Part shown: one piece after another, positions 33,800 to 43,835 of the stretch
Numbering within the stretch: position 1 is the first letter of the stretch
Layout of the letters: every line of letters begins with the position of its first letter
Assembly: GCA_016930715.1 (NCBI GenBank)
Contig: JAFGGC010000011.1
Location: 62,001-126,000, forward strand
Reading direction: 5' to 3'
From: Endomicrobiales bacterium
GTDB lineage: Bacteria; Elusimicrobiota; Endomicrobiia; Endomicrobiales; JAFGGC01
DNA length: 64,000 bases
Made by a program: the position numbers and the translations under genes
The notes under the pieces: model-generated
The model's database searches: none
What the model was told of the DNA's origin: nothing
What the model saw: only the letters and a program-made list of their open reading frames with translations

Positions 33800-34936
33800 G
33801 TATAGTTTTTCCTGTTTTCTTACCATAAGGTCTATGTCGAATTCCTCGGTTACGGTGTCTTTTGCCGCTTTCCCGAGAGATATCATCAAATCCCTGTTTT
33901 TCAGAAGTCCTGACAGTTTTTCGCTCAAAGCCGCGACATCTCCGGGTTCCGCTAGATACCCGTTCCTGCCTTCCAACACCATTTCCCTGTTTCCGTCAAT
34001 TGAATATGCAACGACCGGCAGGCCGGCGCACATCGCCTCAAGCACTGACCTCGGCAGGCCTTCCCACAAAGATGTCAGCACGAACACGTCGCTTACGGCG
34101 AGTATTTCGTCCACGTCGCGCCGCCAGCCCAGCAGTTTCACGAATTCGCCGGCATTGACCTTGCTTATCTCATCTTCAATCATCTTCCTCTGTTCGCCGT
34201 CGCCTACAACCGCGAACACGGCGTTATCGTTCAGCTTCCTTACTCTGGAAGCGAGGCGGACGAAATCAATCAAGTTTTTCTGGGGTTTGAAAGGCCCGAT
34301 TGTCAGGACGAGCTCCGCGTTTTCACCTATTCCGAACGCACGCCTTTTCGCTTTTCTGTCGGCTTTTACGTTCTTATATTTATCTATCTTGATGCCGCTC
34401 CTTATAAGCCTGTATTTTTCCGCAGGTCCGATCTTATGACGGAGGCCTTTGTCGATGTCTTCCCTGGTCACCACTATGAACCTGTCCGTGAGCGGCGCCA
34501 CCATCCGCTCGGCAATGACGAAAATGCTCTTTATGAAGATATTCTGCCTGTCGTTGAAACCGTATCCGTGATAGGTGTGAACAACGGCCGGGACTCCCGC
34601 AAGGAACGCTGTCACCCTTCCCAGTATTCCCGCCTTTGACGAATGCGTATGTACTATATCGGGTTTTTCCCTCTTTATCGAGAAGTATAGCCGGCAAAGA
34701 GCGGCGATATCGAGCAACGGGTTTACTTCCCTGCGCAGCGCTCCCAAAAATACAGCCTTCAATCCTCCGATGCTCTCAGCTTCCTTGTCCAGCATTCCGC
34801 CCCGGCCGGATATCAAAACAGTCTCGAAGCGGTTCTTGTCGAGGTTCGCGACCGTGTGAAGCGTGTTCTGCTGCGCCCCGCCAAGCTCGAGCATCGTTAT
34901 TACGTGGCATACTTTTATTCTATTACTATTTTCCAC
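33770..34936 (-). CDS. GT4 family glycosyltransferase
   Basis: This 388-residue cytoplasmic GT-B enzyme starts with the acceptor-side GGAQQNTLHTVANL loop, then HTHSSKAGILGR and HTYHGYGF, and ends with the nucleotide-sugar-binding LTSLWEGLPRSVLEAMCAGLPVV motif typical of EX7E retaining enzymes. The start is GTG, overlapping the upstream flavoprotein gene by 11 bp. It is the last gene of the minus-strand glycan operon and overlaps the convergent plus-strand gene by 30 bp. Its sugar is unknown. Confidence 0.93.
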   Translation of the reverse strand: MENSNRIKVCHVITMLELGGAQQNTLHTVANLDKNRFETVLISGRGGMLDKEAESIGGLKAVFLGALRREVNPLLDIAALCRLYFSIKREKPDIVHTHSSKAGILGRVTAFLAGVPAVVHTYHGYGFNDRQNIFIKSIFVIAERMVAPLTDRFIVVTREDIDKGLRHKIGPAEKYRLIRSGIKIDKYKNVKADRKAKRRAFGIGENAELVLTIGPFKPQKNLIDFVRLASRVRKLNDNAVFAVVGDGEQRKMIEDEISKVNAGEFVKLLGWRRDVDEILAVSDVFVLTSLWEGLPRSVLEAMCAGLPVVAYSIDGNREMVLEGRNGYLAEPGDVAALSEKLSGLLKNRDLMISLGKAAKDTVTEEFDIDLMVRKQEKLYSELTAGRHG

Positions 34937-36221
34937 AATTCAGCCGTTCCGCCGCGTTTTTCGCGTCCAGTATGTTCTTTTCGATGAATGAATACTCCCA
35001 CGCACCGTACCTTCCGATGGAAAAAACCCTGTTTCTTGCCAGGAAACCGTTTATCACCTTCCTGGCGTGCGAAACATTTGCGTCGTATATCACGTAAGCG
35101 CACGGTATCTTCAGTATGTTCACAAGCTCTATCTTGTCTTTTGAATTCAGAATCCCCGCGTCCTTCAGCCCGCCGATCACGTCGGCAAGTTCCGTCCTGT
35201 CCCCGCCCTTCGCGTTCTCGCTTACCTCCACGTAAAGCGAGTAACAGCCTTCAGGGGCCATGTTTCTTTCGATATTCGAGTACACTCCCACGCGGTAAAA
35301 CCTGTATTTTTTTTCCGGATAATACACCCACTGGAAACCCGCTGCCGTCCTTCCGGCAGCCCTTGCTTTTCTCACGCCTATATTGAAAACCCTTACCCTG
35401 TTCCATCTCAAAACCGCTGCCGCCCTTTTCACTTCGGCAGGAACGTCTTTGATTTGAGCTATCAGCTCCGGCATTGGAATTGTCGAAACAAGGGTGTCAT
35501 AGAAATATTTTTTTCCCGAAGAAGTACTCACGCGGCCCCGTCTGAGATCGATCTGCTCGCTTGCCGTGTTGTAAACTATATCCTGACCCACGTTCTCCGC
35601 CAGAGCTCCGGCAAACGCCCCGATACCGCCTCTCTTCGGATAGCTGAAATACGCATTATATCCTATGTCTTCTTTCGTGTTTTTCCTGGCGCCTTTTATG
35701 ACGTCGCTTTCCGACGGTACCGGCACGAAATGCTTCACCCATTCACTGGTGAGCGTTTTCGAGGAAACCGTCCAAAGCTTCTCGTTATACGGCCTCATGA
35801 AATGCTTCGTTATACCTTCCCCGAAAGTCTCGTTAGACCAATGCAGGAAATCCCCGTATTTGCCGCGATAATCGGGTTTCTGCAGGAATTTTGCAAGACA
35901 TTCCTTTTTTACTTTTTCAGGGAGGTTCGCGAGGTTTATCTGGAAGGGGTACGGTACGTAGACCGAGTGCGTGTATATTGCCGAATTCCTTCTAATTTTC
36001 GATATATTCGACGAAAGAAGCGACTTTACGAATTTTTTCGCGAAAGGCGTCCTCAAGTGCAGGAAATGCCCGGAATAATCAAAAGTAAAACCGCCTATGC
36101 CCACGGACCGGCACAGCCCACCGGGTTCAGAGTCCCTTTCAAGTATCGCGCAGTGTTCCTTAAGGAACCCAGCGGTGGCAAGGCCCGTTATGCCTGCGCC
36201 TAAAACAAGCGTTCTGGACAT
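34926..36221 (-). CDS. FAD-dependent oxidoreductase, UGM/protoporphyrinogen-oxidase-like
   Basis: The 431-residue protein starts with a dinucleotide-binding VLGAGITGLATAGFL and an early ERDSEPGGLCRS segment, then SGHFLHLR, RPYNEKLWT and PKRGGIGAFAGALAE. This pattern belongs to a family of flavin amine-oxidase/UDP-galactopyranose-mutase-like enzymes often placed in polysaccharide loci. Possible roles are sugar ring contraction or redox change of a lipid carrier; neither is shown. A paralogue lies at 43836-45233. It starts six bases after the WecA-like gene order, in the same operon. Confidence 0.85.
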   Translation of the reverse strand: MSRTLVLGAGITGLATAGFLKEHCAILERDSEPGGLCRSVGIGGFTFDYSGHFLHLRTPFAKKFVKSLLSSNISKIRRNSAIYTHSVYVPYPFQINLANLPEKVKKECLAKFLQKPDYRGKYGDFLHWSNETFGEGITKHFMRPYNEKLWTVSSKTLTSEWVKHFVPVPSESDVIKGARKNTKEDIGYNAYFSYPKRGGIGAFAGALAENVGQDIVYNTASEQIDLRRGRVSTSSGKKYFYDTLVSTIPMPELIAQIKDVPAEVKRAAAVLRWNRVRVFNIGVRKARAAGRTAAGFQWVYYPEKKYRFYRVGVYSNIERNMAPEGCYSLYVEVSENAKGGDRTELADVIGGLKDAGILNSKDKIELVNILKIPCAYVIYDANVSHARKVINGFLARNRVFSIGRYGAWEYSFIEKNILDAKNAAERLNCGK

Positions 36222-36227
36222 TTTTCC

Positions 36228-37289
36228 CTAATCCACCTTGACCTGACCGAGCTTGGACGTTATGTAAACCGTGAGCACGGCGAGTATACCCAGCAGGGTC
36301 AACGCATACATTATCGTCACCCTCGTCACTAAAAAGGCCCCGAAAGACATAACCACGGCGACACCGTAGGACATAATCAGTATCTGCGTCCTGCTGAATC
36401 CCATTTTTTCGAGCCTCAATGCGAAATGGTCCCGGCTGCCCAGAAAAGGCGACATTCCCTTTTTCCACCTCATGTACATTACAAGCATCGTGTCGTACAT
36501 AGGTATCCAAATGATAAGAATCGGCGCCAGGAGCGCTATGTCGTTTAGCTTCGTGTACGACGTCCCCATCGAAAGCGCCGCGACTATGAATCCTATAGTA
36601 AGGCTGCCAGTGTCCCCCATGAATATTTTGCCCTTTTTGGAAAGATTGTAGGGTATAAAACCCAGGCACGCCCCGGCAAGCGCCGCCGCGCAGAAGTTCA
36701 CGTATATCTGTTCGGTGGGAAGCGCTATGAACAGGAACGCGAGGCTCGCTATCACGGCGATTCCGCTCGACAATCCGTCCATTATGTCGATTATGTTGAA
36801 AGCGTTCGTTATGCCTATGACCCATATCAGGCTTATTATCAGCGCCACCGCGTATGGCGATATGAAATGCACCCTTATATCGAACATTATCAGGGCCATC
36901 ACCGCCAGAGCCTGAATCAGAAACTTTGCCTTGAATTTCAGCCCCTTCGGGAGGATGTCGTCTATCAGCCCGAGCAGTATTATAACGACGCTCCCTATCA
37001 TTATACCCCTGAGGCTTCTCAACGTACCCGACGGAAAATGAGTAAACAGTCGCACGATAAAAAGGCTCGTCAGCCACCCCAGCCATATTGCTATCCCGCC
37101 CAGGTACGGCGTCGGGTCCTTGTGGGTCTTGACGTTCGAATGCGGATGGTCGAGTATCCCGAATTTCTGGGCTATAATCCTCAACACCGGCGTCAGCGCG
37201 TACGCGATCGCGAAAGACATTATCACGGTCACGAAATACAGGTATTCCACCCTGCTAGATATTAACTTTATAAACTCCGCAATATTCAT
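36228..37289 (-). CDS. WecA/MraY-family undecaprenyl-phosphate sugar-1-phosphate transferase
   Basis: The 353-residue membrane enzyme starts lipid-linked glycan synthesis by moving a sugar-1-phosphate, usually GlcNAc-1-P, to undecaprenyl phosphate. Family motifs are THKDPTPYLGGIAIW, GLIDDILPKGLKFKAKFL, NAFNIIDIMDGLSSG with catalytic Asp residues, GDTGSLTIGF and RDHFALRLEKMGFSR. About eleven helices are expected. AAAGGA precedes the ATG, and its first 35 bp overlap the preceding gene. The end with the RDHFALRL motif is closer to WecA/TagO than to MraY. It indicates a glycan built on a polyprenyl carrier. Confidence 0.94.
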   Translation of the reverse strand: MNIAEFIKLISSRVEYLYFVTVIMSFAIAYALTPVLRIIAQKFGILDHPHSNVKTHKDPTPYLGGIAIWLGWLTSLFIVRLFTHFPSGTLRSLRGIMIGSVVIILLGLIDDILPKGLKFKAKFLIQALAVMALIMFDIRVHFISPYAVALIISLIWVIGITNAFNIIDIMDGLSSGIAVIASLAFLFIALPTEQIYVNFCAAALAGACLGFIPYNLSKKGKIFMGDTGSLTIGFIVAALSMGTSYTKLNDIALLAPILIIWIPMYDTMLVMYMRWKKGMSPFLGSRDHFALRLEKMGFSRTQILIMSYGVAVVMSFGAFLVTRVTIMYALTLLGILAVLTVYITSKLGQVKVD

Positions 37290-39198
37290 TCTCGTAGATC
37301 CTTTCTGTTTTTTCCCTCACAAAGCGCCTGAGCGTTTCCTTTGCCTTCGCCGTAAGTTGCTTTTCGAAACCGAGCCTTTCAAGCTCGGAATAATTTACGA
37401 ATAGATGCGTTATGCCGTTTTCCCTGAGGCTTTCCGCCAATTCCTCCGTGCCGCCCGCGCCGTTTGACCACGCTACAAGGGGGTTGCTGTCAAAAACGGT
37501 GGGAACTATCGCGTCGTGACTGCAGTAATACCTGCGCGTTTCTCCCCAGTAAAGGACTTTAGCCCCGCCCTCGAGCTGGTTTATACCGCCGTGCACGGCA
37601 TCGTAATAATTCAGTTTCCTGGACAGATAGCTGTTCCTGCCTTCCCCGGATATCACGGGGGAGTAAGGGTCAACCTTAGCCATAACCCAGTGGAATATCG
37701 CGAAATTGTGCAGGAGAGCCAGAACCATGAAAATAATGACGGTAATCCTTAGCAGGTTATTCCTGACGAGATTCTGAACGCCTATGGCCGTCAATATGCA
37801 TATCAGGGGAAATACGGGCACAATGAACCTCAGAACCTTGCCCGTTATCGTCCAGCATGTCAAATAGAATACCACATAATAAATCAATATGATTTTCATT
37901 TTATCAATTTTTACATCGGCAAACAAGGCGGGCAGGAACATCAGAAAAACAGGCCCCAGAATATCGAATCCTCCCCCGAAACTCCAGGGCGAAAACGTCA
38001 TCTTCCAGGGCAGAAGCAGGAGTTGCCTGAAGCTTTCCACCGGAACGCCGTGAGAGCGTATGTGAGTAAAATACTCCGAAGCCTGCTCCGCCGTTATCTT
38101 TGACGCCTTGAAAAGTTCCGTACCCCAGGGTGCTATGGGATTGTTGAACAGCACGGCGTTCTTTATCAGCCACGGAGAGAATACGGAAATTGACACCGCA
38201 AGAAATATCAGCGTCGTCTTAAGCGTTTTTTCGGGTTTTGAGTAATATATGATTACAGGCACGAGCATTACTATGTTGAGAAGCCCGATGTATTTAATCC
38301 CCGTTGCGAAACCGGCGAAAACGGCCGAAAACACCAGCATCTCGTTCTTTTCCGTTTCCGTCCACAAAGAAACGGCGTACACGCTCAATAACACGTAAAA
38401 CGCCAGCCCAAGATCGACGTATGTCCCCGTGGATATGAACATCAACAAAGGCGTCAGCGACCAGATAACGGCGGCTTGTATCGCAACCTGTGAATTCCAG
38501 TATTTCTTCGACATCAAATAGACCAATAAAGCCGTGAGCGGAAAGAATATCCACCCCGCGAGGTTCGCGATTATATCGTTCTGAATCTTCATGCAGAAAC
38601 CGAATATCATCTCCATATTCTGCGGGAACGAAGCGAAGATATTGTCGCTCACGAGAAAATACCTGCCCGCCCTTATGTATTCCTGGGGAAGCGCCAGATG
38701 ATAGACAAGCGAATCGAACTGCGTAGGCGGGGCCAGCGCTCCTATCAGCGTGCTTATGAACGAAACCGCCGATATCGCTGCAAATACTTTAAGCGAATTG
38801 CGTATTCTCCCCCGTACCCTTTTGCCTACCGCGAGAAACTGAACTATCCCGAAAAACAGCAGCGCGAAAAACACTACCCTTCCCATGAAACCCGCTATTG
38901 TCAGCACGAACACGATAACGCTTATAACGCAAAAACCAAGCCCGGTGGCAAAAACGAATCTCTCCGCGTGGTTCAGTTCGGTCTTGCGCCAGAAGCAATT
39001 ACCCCAGCCGTTGGCCGAAAGCACCACCAAAGCTATCACGAAGACATCTGAAACCATTCCGGCATTAAGCGTTATCTTGCGGAGCACCGGCAGCTCGCCC
39101 GCCATGTGCTGTATCGGGAACAAAGCGTAGTAAACCGCCAACACGACGCCTGCCCAGGCGATAAAAACTAAGTACTTCAGCATTTCCTTCGTGTTCAT
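37255..39198 (-). CDS. Polytopic GT39/PMT-like glycosyltransferase
   Basis: The 647-residue protein has about a dozen membrane helices. An early loop contains PPTQFDSLVYHLALPQEYI, with the acidic residue expected in GT39 catalysis, and later TGTYVDLGLAFYVLLSVYAV. The C-terminal ~120 residues appear to be an extracytoplasmic domain ending ENEYCGVYKVNI. Enzymes of this group transfer sugars from polyprenyl phosphates on the outer side of the membrane. It overlaps the GT4 gene by 4 bp and the WecA-like gene by 35 bp. Confidence 0.85.
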   Translation of the reverse strand: MNTKEMLKYLVFIAWAGVVLAVYYALFPIQHMAGELPVLRKITLNAGMVSDVFVIALVVLSANGWGNCFWRKTELNHAERFVFATGLGFCVISVIVFVLTIAGFMGRVVFFALLFFGIVQFLAVGKRVRGRIRNSLKVFAAISAVSFISTLIGALAPPTQFDSLVYHLALPQEYIRAGRYFLVSDNIFASFPQNMEMIFGFCMKIQNDIIANLAGWIFFPLTALLVYLMSKKYWNSQVAIQAAVIWSLTPLLMFISTGTYVDLGLAFYVLLSVYAVSLWTETEKNEMLVFSAVFAGFATGIKYIGLLNIVMLVPVIIYYSKPEKTLKTTLIFLAVSISVFSPWLIKNAVLFNNPIAPWGTELFKASKITAEQASEYFTHIRSHGVPVESFRQLLLLPWKMTFSPWSFGGGFDILGPVFLMFLPALFADVKIDKMKIILIYYVVFYLTCWTITGKVLRFIVPVFPLICILTAIGVQNLVRNNLLRITVIIFMVLALLHNFAIFHWVMAKVDPYSPVISGEGRNSYLSRKLNYYDAVHGGINQLEGGAKVLYWGETRRYYCSHDAIVPTVFDSNPLVAWSNGAGGTEELAESLRENGITHLFVNYSELERLGFEKQLTAKAKETLRRFVREKTERIYENEYCGVYKVNI

Positions 39199-40253
39199 AG
39201 TTCCTTCAAGGCGTTATCGATGGAATCGAACATCTTCTCGCTGCTAAACCCCCTGCTCTTCTTATAAGCGTTTTCAGCGTATTCCTTTCTTCTATCTTCG
39301 TTCCCAGCAAGTTCGATAACGGCGTCCCTGTACCCGGATGCGTTCCCCGGTTCCACAAGTATGCCTTCCCTGCCGTCTTCCACGAGCTCTCCTATCCCTC
39401 CTACCTTAGCCGCTATGACCGGTAATCCCGCCGCCATGGCCTCGAGGGCCGCCTGAGGAAAGCTCTCTTCCCTTGACGGAAGAAGAAAGACGTCGCACGC
39501 TGGAAGGAGGTCCTGGACGTCCTCTCTCATCCCAAGAAGCCTGAACCTCCGCTCTATGCCGTATTTTTTGATTCTGTTTTCTATCAGCCTTCTTTGCGGG
39601 CCGTCGCCCGCGATCACGAAAATGGCGTCGCTCACGCCTCTTGCTATTTCCGGCAGATAATCGGTGCCCTTGTCGTAATGAAGGCGCGCCACGCATATTA
39701 CAGCCTTCCTGCCTTTTTCTATGCCGAGCGCCGACCTCAGCTCCTCCCTTTTATCCGGCCTCCTGTCGAAACGCTTGAAATCCACCCCGTTGTGCACCAC
39801 ACGTACCCTGCTCCTGTCGATCCCCTCAACGCCGACGAGCCGATTTTCCGCTGCGTGCGAATTAGCCACTACCATATCGCACCACCTGAGCGTGGACTTG
39901 TCAATGAGCGTGTAAAACGGGTTTTTCCATATGTCTATCGCCTGCTGAAACGCCATCACCTTAGTCCCCGAAAGCCTGCCAGCCAGCCGCCCGAAAATGT
40001 GCCCCCAGTACAAAAAGGTCAGGATGCAGTCGTAACCGTTCTTTTTCAGGGTCTTCGCCAGTTCAAGCGGATTGCCGGATTTCTCGACGTTCACGCCCGA
40101 CCGCTCAATCCTTCTTCCGATTTCACCGTTCCTGTTAATATACCCCACGGTTATGTCATTGCCGCCCTTCAGGTGCGCGACGAGGCACTCAAGGAAGCGT
40201 TCCGAACCTCCGATATTGAGGTTCGTGGTTAAAAAATAGATTTTCTTTTTCAT
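39195..40253 (-). CDS. GT4 family glycosyltransferase
   Basis: The 352-residue GT-B enzyme begins MKKKIYFLTTNLNIGGSERFL, has the donor-binding LLPSREESFPQAALEAMAAGLPVIAAKVGGIGEL motif, and ARLHYDKGTDYL after the interdomain linker. It overlaps both neighbours by 4 bp. The order with a YbhN-like protein just upstream suggests action on a lipid-linked acceptor at the inner membrane face. Confidence 0.94.
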   Translation of the reverse strand: MKKKIYFLTTNLNIGGSERFLECLVAHLKGGNDITVGYINRNGEIGRRIERSGVNVEKSGNPLELAKTLKKNGYDCILTFLYWGHIFGRLAGRLSGTKVMAFQQAIDIWKNPFYTLIDKSTLRWCDMVVANSHAAENRLVGVEGIDRSRVRVVHNGVDFKRFDRRPDKREELRSALGIEKGRKAVICVARLHYDKGTDYLPEIARGVSDAIFVIAGDGPQRRLIENRIKKYGIERRFRLLGMREDVQDLLPACDVFLLPSREESFPQAALEAMAAGLPVIAAKVGGIGELVEDGREGILVEPGNASGYRDAVIELAGNEDRRKEYAENAYKKSRGFSSEKMFDSIDNALKEL

Positions 40254-41173
40254 TTTATGGTTTCAATCTCTTTGGCTTCTTCCTTGAACTTAGCAAGGCT
40301 CCAACCGGTCTCTGCGAGCTCCCAAAGGCCGCCCGCTATCCCGAGCACGTAGTTTACCGCCACTATGCAGGCTGTTATCAAGAAGGCCTGCGGGTCGCTG
40401 GCCCCGTATTTTGGCAGTATTGCTATGTAGAACCCTTCTCTTATGCTCACGCCCAGAACTGATATCGGTATGAGGCCCGTCAGCGCCCCGAGCGAAACCA
40501 GGCCTCCGACCTCAAGAACGTCCAGGTCCAGACCGAAGCACCTGAACATGAAATACCCGGAAATAATGAAGCTTGTCTGGCTGAAAATCGAAAAGAATAC
40601 CGCTTTCAGCACACCCCTTAAAGAGTACTTCGAAAAATCAAGGACTATCTCCTTCCATATTTTTATCTTCCTTCTCAGCATGTATCCGGCGAAGAGTATT
40701 ACCACCAGGACCAGCCACATCTTCTGGCTCTTGAAAGGCGCGGGCAGTGTCATATACAGCAGAAACCAAGTAACCACACCTACAACGCGGTCCGTGGTCA
40801 CTATAACGCCCGCGTTGATGTAATCCCTTGATTTTTGCCGGCCGATCTTGAATATCCTGACCGCGTCGCCCGCAACGGTCGTAGGAAAGAACAGCATGTA
40901 GAATATGCTTAAAAGGTTTATCGAATAATATCTTATAAGCCCAATAGCGTTGCCGGGCCATATCTCACGCCCGAGAATCATTGTCCTTCCCGATATGATT
41001 AATATCGCGGCAAAGCCGGCAAGTATCGACAGCGAGCCGAAGTGGTATTTCGCCTGTCTGAATATGTCGTCAAGAAGGCTCACGTCAACCTTGAAGAATA
41101 TCCACGAAAAAATAGCACAGATGAACGCGGCCTTCAAAACGAGCAGCATAACCTTGACTTTAAGTTTTTTCAT
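40250..41173 (-). CDS. YbhN/LPG-synthase-TM-like membrane protein
   Basis: The 307-residue polytopic protein belongs to the UPF0104/lysylphosphatidylglycerol-synthase transmembrane family often annotated as flippase-like. FFPTTVAGDAVRIFKIGR and LTGLIPISVLGVSIREGFYIAIL are typical. It lacks the soluble aminoacyl transfer domain of MprF. In glycan clusters it may flip or present polyprenyl-linked sugars; the transported substrate is unproven. It overlaps the GT4 gene by 4 bp. Confidence 0.88.
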   Translation of the reverse strand: MKKLKVKVMLLVLKAAFICAIFSWIFFKVDVSLLDDIFRQAKYHFGSLSILAGFAAILIISGRTMILGREIWPGNAIGLIRYYSINLLSIFYMLFFPTTVAGDAVRIFKIGRQKSRDYINAGVIVTTDRVVGVVTWFLLYMTLPAPFKSQKMWLVLVVILFAGYMLRRKIKIWKEIVLDFSKYSLRGVLKAVFFSIFSQTSFIISGYFMFRCFGLDLDVLEVGGLVSLGALTGLIPISVLGVSIREGFYIAILPKYGASDPQAFLITACIVAVNYVLGIAGGLWELAETGWSLAKFKEEAKEIETIK

Positions 41174-41176
41174 AAA

Positions 41177-42580
41177 TTACCATCCTGTCCTGAAGAACGC
41201 CTTTACGTGCCCCCAGAAAACCCCCCTGATCATCGTCATCACTATCATTTTCAGTATGTAAGACGGCCTGAAGTAGTACGCGATATGGAGCTTCCTGTAA
41301 TACTCGTTTATCTTCTGCCAGGAAAGGTTTTCGTGGGTGAATAGGCACTCCGGCGAAGACGCGAAAGTGTACTTGCTCCAGTCCGTGGTCAATATCCTGT
41401 TCTCTTCCTTCAGCTTCTTGAACATTTCCGTCCCGGGCAACGGCACGGTTATCGCGAATTTGACGTAGTCCGTATTCAGCTTTTTCGCGAATGCAAGGGT
41501 CCTTCGCATGCTTTCCTCTGTTTCGCCGGGCAGCCCTATCATGAAGTAGGCCTCGGTTATCATGCCCGCTTTCTTGGCCCATTTTACCGCGTTCTCAGCC
41601 TGTTCGAGTTTTATGCCCTTCTGTATGTTCTTGAGCACATCCGGGTCGCCGGTTTCTATCCCGAAGGGTATGCGGTAGCACCCTGATTTCCTCATTTTCG
41701 ATAAAAGCTCGTAAGACACCCTGTCCACCCTTATCCCGCCGCGCACGTACCACGGCAGGCCGAGTTTCCTCCTTATTATCTCGTCGCATATCTCATCAGC
41801 TCTGTTCATGTCCGTAGTAAAACCGTCGTCGATTATGTGTATTTCGTTGAAACCGAGTTCTTTCGCCCTAAACATCTCGTCTATCACTCTTTTCACGGAC
41901 TTCGTCCTGAACTTGTATCCGAATATGTTCTTGTTGCAGTACGTGCAGCGCGAAAAGCAGCCCCTGCTTGTTTCGATCGCCGTCACGGGCGACGCCTTTG
42001 CCGTTATCGCCGGATAGGCATACTCATTTATCCTGAATATCTGCAGAGCCGGGAACGGCAGCGAATCCAAATTTTCTATAAAGCTGTTTTTCGGGTTTGT
42101 CACGATCCGCCCATCCGAGGTTTTGTAGGATATGCCGTTTATCGATCCGAGGGGCTTCCGGCCCGCTATGTCAGACATTGTAAAATCCCCCTCGCCTATA
42201 ACCGCTATATCTGCTTTCGACTCCTTAAGGCATTCCTCCGGCAGCGCTGTAGCATGCGGTCCGCCTATCACCACGCAGATGCCTTCCGAAACCGCCTTTA
42301 TGCGCTCTATCAGCATTTTTATCGTAGCAAACAACGGCGTCGTGCATGTCAGACCCGCGAAGTCAGGTTTAAAGCCTTTGATGGCTTCGTCGAGCGCGGT
42401 TCCAGAATCGGCTTCGAGATTAAGGTCCAGGAACCTCACCTCGTGTCCCTTTTCCATCAATGTAGCCGCTATCGTCGCGGGCCACATCACAAGCACACCC
42501 CTTCCCAGGGCGGATTTCGTCTTCGAGTGTTTGAATATCGTCTCGTAATATGGCGGATTTATAAGCAGCACTTTAGCCAT
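41177..42580 (-). CDS. B12-binding-type radical SAM protein 1
   Basis: This 467-residue protein has an N-terminal Rossmann-like B12-binding-type domain, with VIGGPHATALPEECL and AVIGEGDFTM, then a radical SAM core with SRGCFSRCTYC (CxxxCxxC). The classical DxHxxG cobalamin ligand motif is absent. The C-terminal end has YYRKLHIAYYFRPSYIL followed by a hydrophobic segment, suggesting membrane association. Similar enzymes modify lipids, including head groups and polyprenyl products. It lies three bases before the YbhN-like gene. The precise reaction is unknown. Confidence 0.93.
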   Translation of the reverse strand: MAKVLLINPPYYETIFKHSKTKSALGRGVLVMWPATIAATLMEKGHEVRFLDLNLEADSGTALDEAIKGFKPDFAGLTCTTPLFATIKMLIERIKAVSEGICVVIGGPHATALPEECLKESKADIAVIGEGDFTMSDIAGRKPLGSINGISYKTSDGRIVTNPKNSFIENLDSLPFPALQIFRINEYAYPAITAKASPVTAIETSRGCFSRCTYCNKNIFGYKFRTKSVKRVIDEMFRAKELGFNEIHIIDDGFTTDMNRADEICDEIIRRKLGLPWYVRGGIRVDRVSYELLSKMRKSGCYRIPFGIETGDPDVLKNIQKGIKLEQAENAVKWAKKAGMITEAYFMIGLPGETEESMRRTLAFAKKLNTDYVKFAITVPLPGTEMFKKLKEENRILTTDWSKYTFASSPECLFTHENLSWQKINEYYRKLHIAYYFRPSYILKMIVMTMIRGVFWGHVKAFFRTGW

Positions 42581-43832
42581 GTCGATTTCGTAATCCTTTT
42601 TTCCGGCCTATGGCCGAATTTATTCTATTGTACATTTCCAATGACGCCATAGACGCGAACATCAGAACGAAAGGAATCGCCGGAAGATGGAACCTGTTAC
42701 AAGGGTCGAAGGCTACGTGGCCCGTGAAATAGATAATTATCGCCGCAAAAAACACGGTTTTCTTCCAGGTTTTCAGGGAAAATAGCATTCCCGCAGCGGC
42801 GAGTGCTAGTATCGTTCCTTGATACAACAACAGCAACAGCCGGAAGGTGACGGCTCTGTTGTCGCCTTTTTTTCTATATTCTGACAAAGGCCTGTCTATG
42901 CCGTAAACGCTTGAATGGCTCGTCCACCAGAAACGCGGTATTTTTTTCAACGCGTTAAAAGCATAAGCGGCGGGATTTTCTTTTATCCATTCAACGCCTT
43001 GCGTGAACATTTTTTTCTCATAATCGATAAAATCAATCGGGAACAGGGTCTCCATAGCCCTCCCCTTCTCCATTCCTTCTTCGTAAGTTCCCATACCCGC
43101 AGCCGCATAACCGCTTGACCACAAACCAAGCCCCGGCCCGATAGTGCAAATTGGAATAATCTTATTAAAATTAATATAGTTACGAACAGTCCATGGCGCC
43201 ATAGACACGATCATAAAAAAACACATTAGAAGCCATTTAGCGAACTTTACCCTATTAGCAATTACCGGAACAAGAACTATTAACGGCAATAATGTGGTTG
43301 TTCCTCTCGTCAGGGCGCTTAAACCGATTAAGAATCCGCCTATGCCGAACAGCATAGCAGAGTCCCTTTCGATTGCCTGCACTATTAGAACTACCGAAAA
43401 CAGAAGCAGGAAGATAAAAAGCACCTCGCTCAGCACCATGTGAGAATATGGTATTATCGGCAGATAAGTGGCGTAAAGGATCGCTGATAAAACGGCTGCT
43501 CTCTTGCCAACTGCCGTTGTCACTATCATAAACAGCAACACGCACGACAATGAATCAATTACTGACTGAACAAACTGGAGAAAACCGAAACTCCTCCCTA
43601 TCGTAGAATAAATTGAAGCCAGAAAAAAGGAATAAAAAGGCGCTCTCACTGGGGTTGGCACGCCGGGTTCCAGTGAAAATCCCTCGCCTTCCGCCATGTT
43701 AACTGCTATCTTGTCATAAGTCTGCCCGTCAACAGTCATAACGTGCCTGCCCGGGTTCAGCCCGTATGACAACCTTAAAACAAGCGCTATCAAAAAGATG
43801 ATAATTTCAAATTTATGCTTTCTAATGTTCAT
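42573..43832 (-). CDS. Polytopic GT39-like glycosyltransferase
   Basis: The 419-residue membrane protein starts with one helix and a catalytic-type loop containing DGQTYDKIAVNMAEGEGF and TPVRAPFYSFFLASIY, the standard GT39 D-x-x-Y-x-x-x-A pattern. About ten further helices follow. It resembles the 55991-57274 product in length and early loop, so these are probable paralogues. It overlaps the radical SAM gene by 8 bp. Confidence 0.88.
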   Translation of the reverse strand: MNIRKHKFEIIIFLIALVLRLSYGLNPGRHVMTVDGQTYDKIAVNMAEGEGFSLEPGVPTPVRAPFYSFFLASIYSTIGRSFGFLQFVQSVIDSLSCVLLFMIVTTAVGKRAAVLSAILYATYLPIIPYSHMVLSEVLFIFLLLFSVVLIVQAIERDSAMLFGIGGFLIGLSALTRGTTTLLPLIVLVPVIANRVKFAKWLLMCFFMIVSMAPWTVRNYINFNKIIPICTIGPGLGLWSSGYAAAGMGTYEEGMEKGRAMETLFPIDFIDYEKKMFTQGVEWIKENPAAYAFNALKKIPRFWWTSHSSVYGIDRPLSEYRKKGDNRAVTFRLLLLLYQGTILALAAAGMLFSLKTWKKTVFFAAIIIYFTGHVAFDPCNRFHLPAIPFVLMFASMASLEMYNRINSAIGRKKGLRNRHG

Positions 43833-43835
43833 TTG

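Noticed and set aside
36160-37086. 308-residue minus-strand ORF
   Set aside because: It is a different frame of the WecA-like gene 36228-37289 and is rich in His, Arg and Gly without any recognisable motif.
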